From a virus, in the IMG/VR virus record IMGVR_UViG_3300032241_000422, positions 1 to 26,918 of that record: a DNA stretch of 26,918 nucleotides. One strand, given 5' to 3'. A program made the position numbers and the translations under genes. The notes below the pieces were generated by a model. That model was not told the origin of the DNA, ran no database searches, and worked only from the letters and a program-made list of their open reading frames with translations. Shown piece after piece: positions 19,891 to 26,918 of the stretch. Positions within the stretch are counted from its first letter, which is position 1. Each line of letters begins with the position of its first letter.

Positions 19891-21843
19891 TCAAGCGGCG
19901 ATGTCGGTGATGGCCGCGAAGGAAGCGGCGTGACGGACGGCAATGTCCACAGTCTGGAGGCTGCGGATATTGATCGAACCGGAGTTGTAACCGCTGCCAT
20001 AGGGGTTGGGCAGGATCTCGAGGGCGCCCCACATGCCGATGACCAGATCGGAGAAGTTACCGAAGAGGAGAGCGGACAGGTTGGTGCCAGTGCCTTTGGA
20101 CAGGTTGAAAGGAACCTGGTTGGTGCGAGCAACGCTGTAGCCCGAGATGCTGCCGGGGGTGGCAAGCGCGGTGGTGGCGTCGGTGTTGTTGCTCCACAGG
20201 TAACCGCCGTACTGATCTTTCAGCTGCTTGAGCTGAGCGATCACGCGAGCGTTGGTCATGTAGTAGAGCGAACCTTCCAGGGCGTTGGCGATGTCCAGTT
20301 TGGATTCAAGCTGGATCAGCTGGTCAAGGCCGGAGGGAGAAACGGAAGCCGAGCCGTTTGCAAAGGAACCACCGTTGGTGCCCATGCTCACGGTGCCGAT
20401 ACCGGACTGGTTCAGGATGCCGGTGGGTTCACCGTTAGCGCCAGCGCCGTAAATCGAAGCTTTGTCGATAGCAAGAGCCATCACCTTGGCGAGATCGTTG
20501 CGAACAACCATCTCGATGTCCGGTGTGGACTGTTGCAGCATCAGGCGACTGTACTGAGAAATGGCGCCGACTTGTTTCGGGCTCATGGTCACCTGGTCAA
20601 AGGTCACCTCGGCCTCGGTCAGGGTTTCAGCCTCATTCACCCAGTAGGTCTGAGTGGCAGAGGTCTGACGAGGAATGGCGATGTTGCCAACCAGGCCGGT
20701 CAGCATGGTGGGACCCAGCTGCATGATCATCGCTTTCGCCCGCAACACTTCAATGAAGCTGCCGGCAAGCAAATTTGTAGCAACCAGGCTGCCGCCAGTA
20801 GCAGAAGCGCCTACGGCATAAGGAGCGCGAAGGTTGAGGGGCATGAAGAAGCCCTCGGTTTCGCGGCCGGACTGGCGAGCCAGCTCGGCGGAAACTTCAC
20901 GCTCCAGGCCAGCGTTGTTCCATTTGCCGGAAGCAGCAGCGCGGATGGCTTTCACCACGCTGTACTGAGACATGTCACGCTCGGACATGTCCACGGTGCC
21001 GGTGCCTTTATCGGCGATCGGCTCCTGCTTGGCGCCCAGCTTCTCAAGAAAAGCGGAGCGAGCTTCGTCAAGGCTCTTGCCGCCGTCGATCAGCTGGCGA
21101 GCCATGTCGGCCTGGTTGAACTTGTCACCCAGCTTGGAGATGCTGGCAATACGAGCACGCTCAGCGGCAACCGCCTCTGAACGCACTTCGTCAAAGTTGA
21201 CGGAAGTGTTTTCCATTGTGAGATCCCTAGATTCGGGGGTTGGTGTAGAGGCGTGTTGCGCCGGTTCCACTGGTTCAGGAGATGAAACAGTGACTTCATT
21301 ATCGCTAGTGGGCTCTTCACGGCCGATCCCAACAGTGGGGTCAGCCGGAATCGTCACTAGCGATATCTCGTAAGGCGCCCAGCGCGTCGCTGTGAACGTT
21401 GCGCTGTCGCCTTCAGCTCCATCGGACACCATGTTCATGACGCGGTAACCGAAGGACACGTTACGGAGCACGTTGTCGGCAACGTCCCCCATCACCTGCT
21501 GCGCTAACTCATTTTGTGAGAAGCGAGCGGTGACATAACCGCGGCCACCATCAATCCAAGCCCGCTCGACAACGCCGATGAGCTGGTTGGGGTCGTGGTT
21601 GTAGAGCAGCGGTGCCCCGTCATTAAGACGGGACAGATCCGCCGCCCCGGATTCATGACTCAAGACTTCCTGCCCGAACCAGCGCTCAACTGGATAGGTG
21701 CTGCTGAAAGGAAAGGTGATCGAGCGCTGCTCGCTATCGACAATCGGCGCTTCCATCAAAATGGAGCGCTGCATCTTGGGCAGCTTCAGGCGGGTTTCGC
21801 CTGCTCTGGCAAGTCCTGCGGGATTAGCCACGGCGGCGCTCAT
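19891..21843 (-). CDS. Fused prohead protease and HK97-type major capsid protein
   Basis: This 650-aa polyprotein joins a maturation protease with the capsid subunit. The N-terminal ~175 residues are an HK97-like prohead protease with probable catalytic His83 (LLYNHDPNQLIG), Ser130 (LRNVSFGYRV) and nearby Glu159 (YEISLVTIPA). Residues 180-209 are a disordered Pro/Ser/Glu linker. From about 215 a helical, scaffold-like delta region begins (VNFDEVRSEAVAAERARIAS), and from about 330 the HK97-fold capsid (ASIYGAGANGEPTGIL, NIRSLQTVDIAVRHAASFAA). The protease presumably cuts away itself and the delta region. An internal ATG at 21216 could also yield capsid precursor alone. The start overlaps the upstream stop (ATGA) and a terminator follows the stop. 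Confidence 0.95.
   Translation of the reverse strand: MSAAVANPAGLARAGETRLKLPKMQRSILMEAPIVDSEQRSITFPFSSTYPVERWFGQEVLSHESGAADLSRLNDGAPLLYNHDPNQLIGVVERAWIDGGRGYVTARFSQNELAQQVMGDVADNVLRNVSFGYRVMNMVSDGAEGDSATFTATRWAPYEISLVTIPADPTVGIGREEPTSDNEVTVSSPEPVEPAQHASTPTPESRDLTMENTSVNFDEVRSEAVAAERARIASISKLGDKFNQADMARQLIDGGKSLDEARSAFLEKLGAKQEPIADKGTGTVDMSERDMSQYSVVKAIRAAASGKWNNAGLEREVSAELARQSGRETEGFFMPLNLRAPYAVGASATGGSLVATNLLAGSFIEVLRAKAMIMQLGPTMLTGLVGNIAIPRQTSATQTYWVNEAETLTEAEVTFDQVTMSPKQVGAISQYSRLMLQQSTPDIEMVVRNDLAKVMALAIDKASIYGAGANGEPTGILNQSGIGTVSMGTNGGSFANGSASVSPSGLDQLIQLESKLDIANALEGSLYYMTNARVIAQLKQLKDQYGGYLWSNNTDATTALATPGSISGYSVARTNQVPFNLSKGTGTNLSALLFGNFSDLVIGMWGALEILPNPYGSGYNSGSINIRSLQTVDIAVRHAASFAAITDIAA
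21214..21228 (-). promoter_or_regulatory. Possible internal ribosome-binding site and start for capsid precursor
   Basis: Inside the fused gene, AGGGA (21228-21224) lies seven bases before an in-frame ATG (21216-21214, Met210) located exactly between the disordered linker and the scaffold-like delta region. Starting here would give a 441-aa capsid precursor without protease. Lambda makes its scaffold from an in-frame internal start of its protease gene, so the principle is known; use of this site is inferred from sequence only. Confidence 0.5.
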
Positions 21844-22223
21844 TTCAGGAACCTCAGCTTGTAGATGGTGGAATCAAACAACTGCGCGATCTCATCGCAG
21901 AGATTTTGCAGCTCGGAATCTGAGCCAATGTTAGCCCTGGCGCCTTTGAAATAATCCGACAGGATCGACACGTACTCCAACGGCGTGCCGTCGTAGGGCA
22001 GGTAACCCTCGGGGTAGTTGGTCACGATGCCGTACTTGCCCTGGTAGGCCTCGATCAGCGAGTCGGTGAGGTCAGGCATGTTCTCGTAAAAGTTTTGCAG
22101 AGCCTTGTGCTCGCTGAAGCTCTTGGTCTGCAAATGCAAGATGTGCCCGGTCGTCGCTGCATGAAGCAGCGTCATAAAGAAATGGGCAACGTCGTCGTTG
22201 GTGGATGTGTCGGGTGGGATCAT
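21840..22223 (-). CDS. DUF5856-like, helical phage protein
   Basis: This 127-aa all-helical protein shows HFFMTLLHAATTGHILHLQT then KSFSEHKALQNFYENMPDLT, AYQGKYGIV and STIYKLRFLK. The pattern is one I recall as DUF5856, best known from T4-like cyanophages and other myoviruses; His and Glu residues spaced along the helices suggest a ferritin/Dps-like four-helix bundle, but metal binding is inference. It is inserted between portal and capsid genes, where lambda has its C/Nu3 protease and scaffold genes, and overlaps both neighbours by four bases (ATGA), so it is co-translated with head proteins. A role in the head or as a cytoplasmic helper is equally possible. Confidence 0.82.
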   Translation of the reverse strand: MIPPDTSTNDDVAHFFMTLLHAATTGHILHLQTKSFSEHKALQNFYENMPDLTDSLIEAYQGKYGIVTNYPEGYLPYDGTPLEYVSILSDYFKGARANIGSDSELQNLCDEIAQLFDSTIYKLRFLK

Positions 22224-23815
22224 GACGAAGACTTGGGTTGCTTGACGGGTTTGTTCATTTTGGGCGGTGCATCAACCGGCGCATCACCAGCCGGGGCAGC
22301 CGGCTCAAATTGATCGTCCGGCGTCGGTTGCTCTTGACCCTTGGCATCCACTGCGCCGCTGTCGGTATCAAAGACCAAGCCAAGATCCTGAGCCTGTTGC
22401 AGCTCGTTGCTGCGGTTGGCCAGCAGCTCCTCGATGTCGCCGCCAGCTTGCGCGATAACATCGGCCTGGGTCATAAACCCACAGCGCACGGCTTCTTTGT
22501 AGGCCTGCACTTCTTTCAGCGGATCAACCCATGCCCACCCGCGCGGCAACCAACGGGCTTGGTTGAAACGTGAGGGGTCGAGGTCATAACCAGGCAGGCT
22601 CAAAGAGCCAGACAGCACGGCCATATCCAGCCAGGTGTCGAACACCACCTGATGGAAGTTCTCAACTAGCCAATACTGAAGCACCTTGTAGTTGTCGCGG
22701 TCTTCAAGAAGCGACAGCCGGCTGGATGAATAGTTGGTCTGGCTGAAATCGCGGCTCACGGTCTCGTAGCTGACGCCGAGGCCGGCTGCGACCGCCCGCA
22801 GCATCTGCCGCATGAAGGGCTCAAACGTATCCGGGCGCTGCAAGCTCGGCACAGTGAACGATTCACCCGGTGCCAGGTACTTGATGGTCCCAGGCTCGAA
22901 CGCGGTCACGCGCTCGCCGTCTTCGATGGCTTCTTCCACCAGCTGGCCTTCAGGGCTGCTCACAAAACCCATCAGGCTGGCGCCAGCACGCGCAGCGATC
23001 ACCTCGCTTTGCTCGTAGCCGCTCAAGTGGTGCAGCCGGGTTAGCGCGGAAGCAAACCAGGGAATGCCGCGCGTCTGCAATGGACGCTCGTGGCGGAATA
23101 GATGGACCACCTCATCAGCTGGCACGCGAATGCGTTTGCGGTAAGGGTTGGACTTTTCGCCGTACTGATAATCGCCGGGATGCTTTTGATAGAACCAATA
23201 GGCCACCGGCCGCTGCCAGCGGTCCACTTCGACGCCCATTCGGATCTCGTTGCCTTCTTCCGAAACGCCGTTGTAGTTCTCATCCAGCAGGTCCGACTCG
23301 ATCACTTCCAGCGCAAGGGGGATCTTGGAACGGCCGAAAGGCTGCTTGATCATTCGGATCAGCACTTCACCCGACTCAGCGGTGCTTGTGACAGCCAACC
23401 GCTCAATATCGGCAAAGCACAGTCGCCCTGCGACGTCGCAGCTGTCCTTACGGCACCAGTCATCCCAGGCTTGCTCAATCGCGCTATTGACTTTCGGGTT
23501 GAGCTTGCCGCCGCGTTGCTGCCGGACCTGGCTTTGAAACTTGATGCCAGTTCCCACCACGTTGGTGGCAATTGCCCGCAGCGCTTGCTTGGCATAGTCG
23601 TTATCGCGGCAAAGCTGACGGACCCGGTTCCGCAACACGCGGATGCTCATCCGCGCTTCCGCGTCCTGGCTGGTGCTCTGGCTGATCCAGTCGGATGTCA
23701 ACCGCGAAAGCAACGCGCCTTCATAGGACCGGCGCCGTGGTGATGCCGCCGGCGCAGGTGGCTCAGCCTTGGCCTTGAAGCCAAGCGCTTCACGAATAGA
23801 GAATCCGAATGGCAT
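22220..23815 (-). CDS. Portal protein (lambda gpB-like)
   Basis: This 531-aa protein would form the dodecameric portal through which DNA is packaged and released. It has the lambda-family features: an N-terminal basic region (SPRRRSYEGALLSRL), LRNRVRQLCRDNDYAKQALR, then VVGTGIKFQSQ, the central AESGEVLIRM, VIESDLLDENYN, and IPADEVVH-type VPADEVVHLFR, followed by the clip/stem region RGIPWFASALTRLHHLSGYE and FSQTNYSSSRLSLLEDRDNY. The C-terminus is acidic and Pro-rich with a basic end. Length equals that of lambda gpB (533 aa). It starts at 23815 overlapping the upstream stop by one base (TGATG) and overlaps the next gene by four. Confidence 0.96.
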   Translation of the reverse strand: MPFGFSIREALGFKAKAEPPAPAASPRRRSYEGALLSRLTSDWISQSTSQDAEARMSIRVLRNRVRQLCRDNDYAKQALRAIATNVVGTGIKFQSQVRQQRGGKLNPKVNSAIEQAWDDWCRKDSCDVAGRLCFADIERLAVTSTAESGEVLIRMIKQPFGRSKIPLALEVIESDLLDENYNGVSEEGNEIRMGVEVDRWQRPVAYWFYQKHPGDYQYGEKSNPYRKRIRVPADEVVHLFRHERPLQTRGIPWFASALTRLHHLSGYEQSEVIAARAGASLMGFVSSPEGQLVEEAIEDGERVTAFEPGTIKYLAPGESFTVPSLQRPDTFEPFMRQMLRAVAAGLGVSYETVSRDFSQTNYSSSRLSLLEDRDNYKVLQYWLVENFHQVVFDTWLDMAVLSGSLSLPGYDLDPSRFNQARWLPRGWAWVDPLKEVQAYKEAVRCGFMTQADVIAQAGGDIEELLANRSNELQQAQDLGLVFDTDSGAVDAKGQEQPTPDDQFEPAAPAGDAPVDAPPKMNKPVKQPKSSS

Positions 23816-24387
23816 CAGTGGAACCGCACGAATAGATTGCGGGGGTTGCCCAACCCGTTAGCCATATCTTGCTGCAACTGCTCGCGGTAAACACGAGCCT
23901 TCAGCCGACTTTCAAGTTCGAGTAGATCCGTCATCGACATTTTGCGCAGATGCCGATTCCCAATCGTGTATTCCTGCACCGCGCCACCCGTGATAATCGC
24001 CCGAATGGCAGCCTGCACGGCCTCCAGATCAATCGCTGATTGCGTCCGCCCGTCATACGCCCCAGGTGTGCCCGAATAGCTCAGCGCAGGCATCACCGTG
24101 GACTGCCCCGAGCCCGCGGTGATGCTGCTGCTCCCCTTCGTCGCAACTGCTTGCCAATACCAAATGCCCTCAACCAATGTGGCGCTTACAGCCGCCGAAA
24201 TCGTGAACGCCCAGCCCAAGCCATAAACCGAGCCCGCCACCGTCGTGCCAGCACTGTCCGTATTGGTCCGCAGGTAATACGTCAGCTCCCAATCAACGCT
24301 CGTGACTGCATTGCCGAGATAATCCTTGGTTGGATCATCCAGCCATTGCACCGTGTCACCGGCCTGGATTGTCGCGGGGATGTTCAC
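23815..24387 (-). CDS. Ig-like plus gpW-like head protein between terminase and portal
   Basis: The product (190 aa from GTG 24387) has an N-terminal beta domain (NIPATIQAGDTVQWLDDPTK, WELTYYLRTNTDSAGTTV, WYWQAVATKG) and a C-terminal helical part with AVQAAIRAIITGGAVQEYTI, GNRHLRKMSMTDLLELESRL and a final NPRNLFVRF. The helical part and the position between terminase and portal recall lambda gpW, the head-completion protein that docks under the portal. Many phages carry this longer, two-domain version. I prefer GTG 24387, four bases after the terminase stop behind GGTGAGG, because the family begins NIPATI; a longer TTG start at 24408 would overlap the terminase gene. Its stop overlaps the portal ATG. 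Confidence 0.8.
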   Translation of the reverse strand: MNIPATIQAGDTVQWLDDPTKDYLGNAVTSVDWELTYYLRTNTDSAGTTVAGSVYGLGWAFTISAAVSATLVEGIWYWQAVATKGSSSITAGSGQSTVMPALSYSGTPGAYDGRTQSAIDLEAVQAAIRAIITGGAVQEYTIGNRHLRKMSMTDLLELESRLKARVYREQLQQDMANGLGNPRNLFVRFH

Positions 24388-24391
24388 GGCC

Positions 24392-26260
24392 TCACCAGTT
24401 GGCGACAAATGGCTTCTGCTCTTTCGATCTTAGCTGCGCCGGCTTTGTCTTCTCTACTGGCTTCTCAAGCCGCTTTTCCAACTGATCCCAAATCGTTCTG
24501 CGGTCGTACCGCTGGTACATCCGATTTAATCCGGCATAGGCATAGACCAAGCAGTCCAACGCTTCGTTGCGTGCGCTGGGTTTTTTGACCCATTCCCGAA
24601 TTGGAAATCCTTTCTGGAATCGCGTCACCTGCTTCTCGGCCGTCAATTCCAGGAAATACTGCTCACCCACCGTCGCAAAGAAATGCAAGTAGCCCGGTCC
24701 CACGTCGTTGTGACGCAACCGCCCAAACAACGTGGTCTTGATCGTGTCGCTACCAACCGGATAAACCGCTGCGCCGCGCTTCAGCACCCGACCCTTGATG
24801 TCCAAATCCACCTTGGTGGCCTTTCCGATCGGGACCTTGCCCCGCTGTGATTGCCCTTTGATCGCAATCACGCCAGCGCCCTGCCGTTCCCGCGCATATT
24901 GATAAACCTCAGCCGTGGCCAAGCCGCCCGAGTCGATCGCCACCACGTCCGGCTTGATCTTCACGCCCATCACGTGAGGCCATGGCCGCAAGATGATTTC
25001 ATCCAGCTGCTTCCAAACCTCAGCTCGATGCGGATCACCAAAAATCTCCTGGTGATCAATCAGCCAGCCTTCCTCTTCGCGTCCCCACGCCCAAACGCTC
25101 ACCGCCAAGCGATCACCAGCGGTGCCACCACCGCCTTGCACGTCCACGCCAACCGTCAACGCCAGGCTGCCTTCAGGCATCACGCCAGGCTCGTAGACCT
25201 CGGCGCGTTCCATCAAGGCATCAACGCCCACCTTGCTTGAGTACTCTTCCTCCCAAACCTCACCCAGCGCCGTATTCACAAAGGTCTTCAGCGTCTCTGG
25301 GTTCGATTTCGCTTCCAGGAACTCCGCCACCAGGTGGCTCCAAGTCGCGTTAGGGCTGTAGCTATAAGCCGCCCAGATATGGAAGCCCGCGTGCTTGCCG
25401 GTGCCTGGTGCCGTAGCTCGCCATTCCCCACGCTCCACCATCCGTCGCTTGTGCCGGTGCTCAATGCACACCCCGCAGCTCTCGCACACGTAATGCGCCG
25501 TATCGGGGTCGTTGTCCCGCCACCGCAAATGTGACCATTTGAGGTACTGCATGTGGTCACAATCCGGGCACGGCACGTAATACCGACGCTGATCCGACTC
25601 TCCAAACATCCGCTCGATGCGGCTAAAATCCTTCACCGTTGGCGTTGATCCCGCCACGATCTTGCGGTTCCAGTAGTACTCCGTCCGCCGGATGCCCAGC
25701 TTGATCTGGTCACCTTCCGTCCCCGCACTCGGTGGGTAACCGTCCACCTCATCGAACAACACAATCCGCCGGCTCACACGCCGAAACCCGCGCGGGCTGT
25801 TGGCGCCCACCAGGCTCAGCGTCCCGCCAGGGAAGGCCTTACCCAGGATCGTGTTTGCCCCATCCTTGGCCTTGGCATCACTCACCACGCCACGCAGGCA
25901 CGGCGTATCACGCAGCATCGGCGCGATCTCTTCCTTCGAGTACCCCTGCGCGTCTTCAATCGTCGGCTGGACCACCATGATCGGGCACGGATCCTGGTGG
26001 ATGTGATACCCAATTGCGTGGTTGATCATCTTGGTGTAGCCAACCCGCGCCGACTTCATCACCGTGATCTGTTCAACCGATGGATCCGTAACGGCATCCA
26101 TCATTCCCTTCTGATACGGCAACGTGTGCCACCGCCCGGCCTCAGCGCTTGACTCAGCGCTCAAGAACGCAAAGCGATCTGCCCATTGGCTCAAACTCAA
26201 CTTCTCCGGCGGCCGGAAGGCCTCCAGAGCCGCAGTAAGCAAGGCTGAGGCGTCAGCCAC
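24392..26260 (-). CDS. Terminase large subunit (lambda gpA-like)
   Basis: This 622-aa motor and nuclease packages DNA into the prohead. The ATPase part shows the family's deviant Walker A KSARVGYTK (69-77) and Walker B IVLFDEVD (166-173, Asp170, Glu171), preceded by the conserved LPYQKGMMDAV. A zinc-binding element lies at Cys231/Cys234 and Cys259/Cys262 (CPDCDH, CESCG). The nuclease domain shows Asp373 in LTVGVDVQGG, Asp443 in VVAIDSGGLAT and Asp569 in NEALDCLVYAYA. It starts at GTG 26260 with GAGG nine bases upstream and overlaps the small subunit gene by eight bases. GpA-type terminases usually belong to cos-type phages that cut 5'-protruding ends. Confidence 0.97.
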   Translation of the reverse strand: MADASALLTAALEAFRPPEKLSLSQWADRFAFLSAESSAEAGRWHTLPYQKGMMDAVTDPSVEQITVMKSARVGYTKMINHAIGYHIHQDPCPIMVVQPTIEDAQGYSKEEIAPMLRDTPCLRGVVSDAKAKDGANTILGKAFPGGTLSLVGANSPRGFRRVSRRIVLFDEVDGYPPSAGTEGDQIKLGIRRTEYYWNRKIVAGSTPTVKDFSRIERMFGESDQRRYYVPCPDCDHMQYLKWSHLRWRDNDPDTAHYVCESCGVCIEHRHKRRMVERGEWRATAPGTGKHAGFHIWAAYSYSPNATWSHLVAEFLEAKSNPETLKTFVNTALGEVWEEEYSSKVGVDALMERAEVYEPGVMPEGSLALTVGVDVQGGGGTAGDRLAVSVWAWGREEEGWLIDHQEIFGDPHRAEVWKQLDEIILRPWPHVMGVKIKPDVVAIDSGGLATAEVYQYARERQGAGVIAIKGQSQRGKVPIGKATKVDLDIKGRVLKRGAAVYPVGSDTIKTTLFGRLRHNDVGPGYLHFFATVGEQYFLELTAEKQVTRFQKGFPIREWVKKPSARNEALDCLVYAYAGLNRMYQRYDRRTIWDQLEKRLEKPVEKTKPAQLRSKEQKPFVANW

Positions 26261-26774
26261 CCGCTAAGTCCTCCAACGCCTCACGGACGATCTCCTCAAG
26301 CAATGCCGCATCATCCGCCGATAGGTCCGGCATTCGCTGCTTTGCCTTGCTCGGCACCCCCATAATCTTCGTTCGAGTGATGGCAACTAACTCGCCCCAC
26401 TTTGCAGCAACCTGATCTGCATCGACAAGCCGCCCTTCCTTCTCAGCGCGCTCGATCTCTAGCAGCTCAGCCTTCAAATACTCAGTCCGTGCCCTGCTCT
26501 CGTTGTAGTCCGGCACCTCATCCGTTGCCCGTACCACCTCACGCTTTGGCCGGCGGTCAGGCCAGCGGCTTTCCCCAGCAGGTGGCTTGGGTCCACGGCC
26601 AATCTTTCGCTGTGTCTTGGCGTCCCATTCATCTCGCATGGTTTCGGTATTGATCAGCTCACGCCCATCCCGCGTGGCCACAACAGACAAGCGACCTTCT
26701 TTCACCGCACGATAAACCGCAGCTGGCGTAACGCCCAGCGCCCGTGATGCCTCGGCTTTCGTGATTAGTGGCAT
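26253..26774 (-). CDS. Terminase small subunit (Nu1-like)
   Basis: This 173-aa protein recognises the packaging start site and recruits the large subunit. Residues 1-30 form a winged helix-turn-helix (ITKAEASRALGVTPAAVYRA, then VKEGRLS) of the Nu1/DUF1441 type; a basic linker follows (RKIGRGPKPPAGESRWPDRR), then a helical oligomerisation region (YNESRARTEYLKAELLEIER) and VITRTKIMG-like VAITRTKIMGVPSKAKQ, with an acidic C-terminus that would contact the large subunit. It is the first gene of the leftward late operon. Its ATG 26774 lacks a recognisable Shine-Dalgarno sequence and sits behind an AT-rich leader. The start is supported by the HTH beginning near residue 4. Confidence 0.94.
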   Translation of the reverse strand: MPLITKAEASRALGVTPAAVYRAVKEGRLSVVATRDGRELINTETMRDEWDAKTQRKIGRGPKPPAGESRWPDRRPKREVVRATDEVPDYNESRARTEYLKAELLEIERAEKEGRLVDADQVAAKWGELVAITRTKIMGVPSKAKQRMPDLSADDAALLEEIVREALEDLAGG

Positions 26775-26908
26775 TTTTTAATGCGAGTTAATCTTAATTA
26801 AAGCCGAATACCGCTAATTGTTGTGGGGTAGGGGATCTCATTGTGAGTCCAAGGCAATACTAACTCAAAAAAATCGTGCCTAGAAATAAGGCGCGCGCGC
26901 GAACAACC
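26775..26908 (-). other. Leader upstream of small terminase; candidate cos region
   Basis: These 134 bases contain no gene I can see. Nearest the terminase they are AT-rich (TTAATTAAGATTAA on the minus strand); further out lies GCGCGCGCGC (26891-26900), a perfect 10-bp palindrome. In lambda the cos site lies about 190 bp before the small terminase gene, so a cos-type site with its terminase-binding repeats would be expected here or just beyond. No R-type repeats could be identified. Confidence 0.35.
26840..26868 (-). promoter_or_regulatory. Possible promoter for the leftward late operon
   Basis: On the minus strand TTGAGT (26868-26863) and CACAAT (26845-26840) are separated by 17 bases, matching four of six positions of each sigma70 hexamer. 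It lies 66 bases before the small terminase start in the only sizeable gap of the operon. In lambda the late promoter is far upstream, so this may simply be part of a cos-proximal leader. Weak call. Confidence 0.3.
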
Positions 26909-26918
26909 AGATCGGAAG
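26909..26918 (+). other. Residual Illumina sequencing adapter at the contig end
   Basis: The last ten bases, AGATCGGAAG, equal the first ten of the standard Illumina adapter. This is almost certainly non-biological and should be removed before any use of the terminal sequence. Why it survives at this exact point is discussed in the findings. Confidence 0.9.

Noticed and set aside
19930-21180. Long plus-strand open frame (416 codons) opposite the capsid gene
   Set aside because: It is the antisense shadow of a well-supported protease-capsid gene with biased third positions; the translation is rich in His, Gly and Arg with no domain pattern.
26891-26900. GCGCGCGCGC tract as a Z-DNA element
   Set aside because: Only five repeats long; no evidence beyond composition, so kept only as a palindrome near a possible cos site.
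996-26908. Ten-base match GCGAACAACC at 996-1005 and 26899-26908, considered as a terminal repeat or att pair
   Set aside because: Hundreds of ten-base matches are expected by chance between two sites in 27 kb, and nothing beyond the core matches consistently.

Overview
The window is about 27 kb of a tailed double-stranded DNA phage or prophage with a siphovirus, lambda-like late region. Nearly all of it is one tightly packed leftward (minus-strand) operon. The gene order follows lambda: small and large terminase, gpW-like protein, portal, protease/capsid, connector, tail terminator, tail tube, G/GT chaperones, tape measure, M, L, K, I, J, fibre, lysis. Two rightward genes lie at the left edge: a DNA methyltransferase cut off by the window start and a tyrosine integrase, so the element is probably temperate. 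The host is not given. Several small genes and domains (an RQGQG-to-RGQGR basic peptide, a 52-aa peptide around ENWYYRRAVAIL, a DUF5856-like protein, an FYKGLPHQ segment before the lysozyme, Mtd-N-like fibre N-termini) resemble, from memory, genes of cyanophages. A picocyanobacterial host is therefore my best guess, but it is an inference.

Layout: 1-2299 (+) holds the methyltransferase, a possible attP spacer and the integrase. 2280-4420 (-) holds dCTP deaminase, GH24 endolysin, a holin-like protein and four very small genes, three of them under 60 codons. 4420-5945 holds two small tail genes and a tail fibre. 5949-15005 holds the lambda-type tail tip, tape measure and frameshifted chaperones. 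15018-19317 holds the tail tube, tail terminator, head-tail connector and an unusual cassette of three fibre-like genes between them. 19311-21843 holds a DUF1003-like membrane protein, a 57-aa gene, an intrinsic terminator and a fused protease-capsid gene. 21840-26774 holds the DUF5856-like protein, portal, gpW-like protein and both terminase subunits. 26775-26918 holds the late leader and the end of the molecule or contig, finishing in ten bases identical to the start of the Illumina adapter.

Together the genes cover DNA packaging (terminase, portal), capsid assembly and maturation (protease-capsid), joining and tail assembly (connector, terminator, tube, chaperones, tape measure), host recognition and entry (K, J, fibres), lysis (holin-like protein, endolysin) and integration. 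Most junctions are ATGA or TGATG overlaps, implying translational coupling. The most notable observations are a near-textbook programmed -1 frameshift signal between the tail chaperones, the fibre cassette within the connector module, a connector fused to a fibre-type module, a DUF1003-like membrane protein in the structural operon, a possible internal start separating capsid from protease, and several small genes easily missed by length cut-offs. Replication, repressor and early control genes are not in the window.
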